A DNA stretch of 64,000 nt from Lactobacillus xujianguonis (GTDB taxonomy: Bacteria; Bacillota; Bacilli; Lactobacillales; Lactobacillaceae). The first letter of the stretch is position 1; each line of letters opens with the position of its first letter. The stretch is from assembly GCF_004009905.1 (NCBI RefSeq), contig NZ_ML136872.1, positions 62,001-126,000 of the forward strand, read 5' to 3'. Shown in pieces: positions 60,743 through 64,000 of the stretch. A model generated the notes under the pieces. That model did no database searches and was not told the origin of the DNA. It worked only from the letters and a program-made list of their open reading frames with translations. A program made the position numbers and the translations under genes.

Positions 60743-62221
60743 TTAGACAAGCTTTTCTCGCTTTAAAAAGTGCGCCCACTTCTTCTGTAAATGCTTAAAG
60801 TTAAACTGTTGCGCATGTTTATATGCACCAGCTGAATATTCAGTCAATAACCAGGGATTATTGAAAAGATGATCAATGGTCTGTGTTAATTGGTTAGTAT
60901 TATCAGCTGGCACTAGTACACCGCTTTTACCGTCAGCAATAATATCACTTGGGCCATAATTAATATCATAGCTAACTACAGGACAACCATGAGCTTGTGC
61001 TTCCAGAATTGCCATGGCAAAACCTTCGTTCTTACTAGTTAAAACTTCTAATTGTGCAGAATTATAAACTTCCGTCAGGTCTTGCTCAAAGCCACAAAAG
61101 TGAATGTAGTCGCCAGCATCATGATCAGCCACAATTTTTTGTAGGCGTTTATTTTCCGGTTCATCGGTATTATTACCATAGATGTTTAATTTTAATTCTG
61201 GATGCTCTTGATGCAAACTGATAATTGCTTGCAGTAAGTGACTTAACTGCTTAACGGCATCGACGCGAGCAACGGCAATAATTTGACCTAGTTTTCGCTG
61301 TTCAAACGGTACTTTTTCCTCTTTTTGAATAAATGTAACAGGAATGGCATAAGAATTTTCCACTTGCAACTTCTTAGTGACGTTTTCAGCTTCTTTTCTG
61401 GTTGAAGAAATGGTTCCGCGCAATTTACCGTCTGCAACCATTTCACTCACTGGTTGATAGACTGTATAAACTTGATCATCAATTTTTCCACTAGGAGTTA
61501 AAGCGGAGTGGAAGACGACATAGCTTGGGACAGTTTGCTTCATCTTCTTAATGGCGGGTAAAACTTGCGTACAACGATCACAATAAAAGACAGCTTGCTC
61601 ATCATTAGCCGCTAATTGATCTAAAAAGAAGGCTTGAAAATCTTCAAGCTTATCAAAACGCATTTCTTCACCATCACGATGCAACTCAATCATTGTTAAT
61701 AAGGGCTTTTTTTGCGTGCTTTGACAAAAATATTCCCGAATGACGGGATTTTCGGCAACATCCATAAATTCCCGCATCATTAAATGGACCTGATCATCAA
61801 AATATTCTACATAATTAAGATAATTATGTAAGAAAAACTGACGCTTAACGGTGAAACCATAACGATCTAAATGATCGACGTAATAAAGATGATCATTGTA
61901 TGTGTGGGCTTGAATAATAGTTTTGCCAGCAATCAAGGCATTATTTCCGTCTCGTTCACCCACCTTGGTTAACATTTCATTCAATAATGCTTCAGTATCA
62001 CCTTTACTACTAGTTGGCAATTGTTGAAAATATTGAAAAATATTAATCACGCACCCCTCAGTGTGGAGCTTAGTTTGACTTTCTTCACTAAAATCATTTT
62101 TTTCAATTTCGACAATTTGACTCTCTTGCCCCAACGCATCAAAGATCTGCATCCGCTTTACTTGGGCTAATTCGATTGCAGAAGTATCATAGTCTTCTCT
62201 AGTTGATATAAAATAGTGCAT
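60743..62221 (-). CDS. GT4 glycosyltransferase, TagE/Gtf1-like
   Basis: A 492-residue cytosolic glycosyltransferase. The N-terminal half is of the Gtf1/TagE type (ISTREDYDTSAIELAQVKRMQIF); the C-terminal GT-B domain has IAVARVDAVKQLSHLLQAI and the nucleotide-sugar site EGFAMAILEAQAHGCPVVSYDINYGPSDII, with the EX7E pair. Related proteins glucosylate poly(glycerol-phosphate) teichoic acid or glycosylate surface adhesins. No partner genes (gtf2, secA2) are nearby, so teichoic acid modification is the likelier role, but this is inference. GAGG lies 8 nt before the ATG. Confidence 0.85.
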   Translation of the reverse strand: MHYFISTREDYDTSAIELAQVKRMQIFDALGQESQIVEIEKNDFSEESQTKLHTEGCVINIFQYFQQLPTSSKGDTEALLNEMLTKVGERDGNNALIAGKTIIQAHTYNDHLYYVDHLDRYGFTVKRQFFLHNYLNYVEYFDDQVHLMMREFMDVAENPVIREYFCQSTQKKPLLTMIELHRDGEEMRFDKLEDFQAFFLDQLAANDEQAVFYCDRCTQVLPAIKKMKQTVPSYVVFHSALTPSGKIDDQVYTVYQPVSEMVADGKLRGTISSTRKEAENVTKKLQVENSYAIPVTFIQKEEKVPFEQRKLGQIIAVARVDAVKQLSHLLQAIISLHQEHPELKLNIYGNNTDEPENKRLQKIVADHDAGDYIHFCGFEQDLTEVYNSAQLEVLTSKNEGFAMAILEAQAHGCPVVSYDINYGPSDIIADGKSGVLVPADNTNQLTQTIDHLFNNPWLLTEYSAGAYKHAQQFNFKHLQKKWAHFLKREKLV

Positions 62222-62274
62222 GTTTATCCTCGGTTTATAATTATTATCTACTTATATAATAATTTTAGCGCAAA

Positions 62275-62308
62275 AACAAAAAAGACAACATCTTAACGAC
62301 ATTGTCTT
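62275..62308 (-). terminator. pepX terminator
   Basis: AAGACAATGTC / GATGTTGTCTT with G-U pairs on the minus strand, followed by TTTTTTGTTTTTG, 17 bp after the pepX stop. Confidence 0.85.
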
Positions 62309-62324
62309 CCTCGAAACTCAATCA

Positions 62325-64000
62325 TTATTTTTGATAAAACTTAATTTCAGTTTGGGCTAAATCAATAGTATAAGTTTCATCTTCAAGTGGCCGCTTAGTC
62401 ATTCCTTGATCAGTTGAGTAAATAATCAAGGCCAAACTCGAACCACTTGGAATTGTATAGTAAGTTGGTTGCAACTTAAAAGTCAAGTCAACGAATTGAC
62501 CGGCTTCAAGCTTGCTTGGCTTCTTCATATCTTGATAATTTTGTAAGTTCATATGAGCCTTAGTAATTAATTTGGCTTTAGTTAATTTATCGGGCATAAA
62601 TTCTTGTAAAGTATCAGTACCAAAGCGGTAACCTAACTCTTGGCCACCCCGCATCAAGAATTTTGGTGTAGCAGTTAGGCGCTTGCGATCACCTAATTCA
62701 ACTAAGGCAACGGAAAGTTGACCCTTTGGTAAAGAGCCAGCTACTCTCACTTTAACTTCAGGACGACCAACAATTGTTACGGGATGAATAAATTCATCAG
62801 TTGTAAAGCGTAGACTTGGTTTGGACCATTTTTCGTCGCCGCAAATAAACTTGTATTGCCAGTCACTTTCTGAAATTATAGCTGCCGTAAATTCCTTACC
62901 ACCAACATCAGTAAAGCTTTGCTTTTCTTTGCCATTACCATCTTTAGTCAATTCTTGACTATCAGTTGGGTAGTAAACAACTTCTTGGCCTAAGTCATCA
63001 GCCCAATCTTTTTCTTCATGCCACTTATCAGCCTCAAGGTTATCTTGAATCATAACCGTTGGCCATTGCTTGTCAGCATTATTTTTAAGACCTAATAATT
63101 CATGAACAAACCAAAGATTCATTAAATCAGTAAAATCAATGGAAACCAAATTATTCATGTTGTAGTGTGGGCCTTGGTGCAAGAACAAATGGTGCTTAAT
63201 TGGCAAATTCTTGACCTTTTGCCAAATCTTGTAAACATTCTTTGGCTTAACATTCCAGTCATTCAAACCATGAACTGAAATCCAAGAACATTTAATGCCA
63301 TCAGTATGGTGGCGGTAGTTTCTTGCTTCCCAGTAATCAGAATATTGACCAGTTGTCCGATCTTCTTTAGTTAACAAATCTTTTTGCATGGCATCATACT
63401 TCGGTTTGATCTTAAGATATGAGCCGGCATCCCACAAGTTAGATTGGCAAGTTTCTGCTAATAAATCAAGATCTTCACCCTGGCAATCTTCCGGAGCAAT
63501 GACTAAACCATGTTCACGATAGTAGTCGTACCAAGAAGAAATTGCAGCTTCAGACACAACGGTCTTTAAACCAGCTACTCCCGTAGTAGCAACGGCAATT
63601 TGCAAGGTTCCTAGATAAGAACGACCAGTCATCCCGATATTACCATTACACCATGAAGCTTTAGTTTCGTGCTTTCTGGTGCGATCAGTATAAGCAATCC
63701 GATCGCCATGAAGCCACTCAATTACTTCTTTAGCAGATTCGGTTTCTTCAGGAGCACCGGTAATTCTTAAGCCGTCACTGCCGCGCGTTCCGATTCCGCC
63801 AGCAAAGACACTAGCAAAACCACGCGCTAACAAATATTCGTTCAACGGATAAGAAGACTTGTGGACTGCTTTTTCAGTTGCTGGTTTATCTTCGGCAGCA
63901 GGCTTAGCAGCCTTGACAATTGGACTAGCCACATATTGCGGATCATTCCATTCAGTAGCGTCAGACAAGTTTTCGTCAACTTTATGATTTCGCTTTTCAT
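62325..64000 (-). CDS. pepX: X-prolyl dipeptidyl aminopeptidase, C-terminal 558 codons (cut by window edge)
   Basis: The frame stays open to the right edge, so the N-terminal part (about 230 residues of a usual 790) lies outside. The visible part holds the S15 alpha/beta-hydrolase catalytic domain: nucleophile in [10 protein letters not shown], Asp in [11 protein letters not shown], His in [10 protein letters not shown], then the C-terminal jelly-roll ending in [16 protein letters not shown]. PepX removes Xaa-Pro dipeptides from casein-type peptides and with Opp and PepD serves growth on protein. It ends at a clear terminator. The catalytic residues seen are intact. Confidence 0.95.
   Translation of the reverse strand, partial: EKRNHKVDENLSDATEWNDPQYVASPIVKAAKPAAEDKPATEKAVHKSSYPLNEYLLARGFASVFAGGIGTRGSDGLRITGAPEETESAKEVIEWLHGDRIAYTDRTRKHETKASWCNGNIGMTGRSYLGTLQIAVATTGVAGLKTVVSEAAISSWYDYYREHGLVIAPEDCQGEDLDLLAETCQSNLWDAGSYLKIKPKYDAMQKDLLTKEDRTTGQYSDYWEARNYRHHTDGIKCSWISVHGLNDWNVKPKNVYKIWQKVKNLPIKHHLFLHQGPHYNMNNLVSIDFTDLMNLWFVHELLGLKNNADKQWPTVMIQDNLEADKWHEEKDWADDLGQEVVYYPTDSQELTKDGNGKEKQSFTDVGGKEFTAAIISESDWQYKFICGDEKWSKPSLRFTTDEFIHPVTIVGRPEVKVRVAGSLPKGQLSVALVELGDRKRLTATPKFLMRGGQELGYRFGTDTLQEFMPDKLTKAKLITKAHMNLQNYQDMKKPSKLEAGQFVDLTFKLQPTYYTIPSGSSLALIIYSTDQGMTKRPLEDETYTIDLAQTEIKFYQK

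Noticed and set aside
1-64000. CRISPR arrays, tRNA or rRNA genes, T-boxes, prophage or complete insertion sequences
   Set aside because: No regularly spaced repeats, cloverleaf or T-box core, transposase or phage genes were found; the repeat pair is the only mobile-like sequence.

Overview
The window looks like chromosome of a low-GC lactic acid bacterium, most likely a Lactobacillus of the acidophilus/helveticus/crispatus group. Evidence: AT-rich DNA with Gram-positive ribosome binding sites, the proteolytic gene set PepO/PepX/PepD/Xaa-Pro peptidase with oppDFBCA, a Firmicutes housekeeping gene order, an LmrCD-type heterodimeric exporter, and CcpA- and LexA-type operator sites. No species can be fixed from sequence alone.

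Layout. 1-1.8 kb: start of an ABC-type membrane protein behind an Rgg-like regulator and a 9-bp direct repeat, then a rearrangement scar where a truncated lipoprotein gene and a truncated pepO meet. 1.9-10.3 kb (mostly minus): FAD-dependent 2-hydroxyacid oxidase with a cre site in its promoter, heterodimeric ABC multidrug exporter, two small conserved proteins, lexA (plus) with an SOS box, and a GDSL hydrolase/uracil-DNA glycosylase/Nudix operon. 10.4-11.5 kb: signal peptidase I (plus), then a 490-bp gene-free stretch holding a structured repeat, back-to-back terminators and a candidate stand-alone RNA. 11.5-24.2 kb: ylxM-ffh-rpsP-rimM-trmD-rplS and rnc-smc-ftsY, separated by an amino-acid permease (plus), the second copy of the structured repeat and the dipeptidase pepD. 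24.3-30.2 kb: oppDFBCA. 30.3-48.9 kb: acpP, plsX, recG, fakA, asp23, divergent rpmB, thiN, rpe, rsgA, prkC, prpC, rsmB, fmt, priA, rpoZ, gmk, recN. 48.9-56.5 kb: tlyA, ispA, xseBA, folD, nusB, asp23-like, efp, pepP, rpmA, rplU with an L21 leader. 56.5-64 kb: YitT protein, DUF2325-like protein, ribokinase, tautomerase, ECF S-component, glycosyltransferase and the 3' part of pepX, cut by the window edge.

The minus-strand core (58 to 11.5 kb) is the widespread Firmicutes chain from xse/recN through priA, prkC and plsX to ffh and rplS. It links translation, protein targeting, chromosome maintenance, lipid precursor supply and cell-wall-sensing phosphorylation. Compared with the Bacillus-type order as I know it, def, coaBC, rlmN, dxs, argR, the KH-domain gene after rpsP and the L27 protease gene prp are missing from their usual slots, and opp and permease/pepD modules have been inserted.

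The most interesting item is a pair of 110-nt hairpin elements (11026-11135 and 17011-17120). They differ at 13 positions; 12 of these form six compensated base pairs and one lies in the terminal loop. This is strong evidence for a conserved structure. A neighbouring, independently promoted, rod-folding RNA candidate (about 11258-11394, minus) is the second. The rest of the window is largely ordinary housekeeping sequence.
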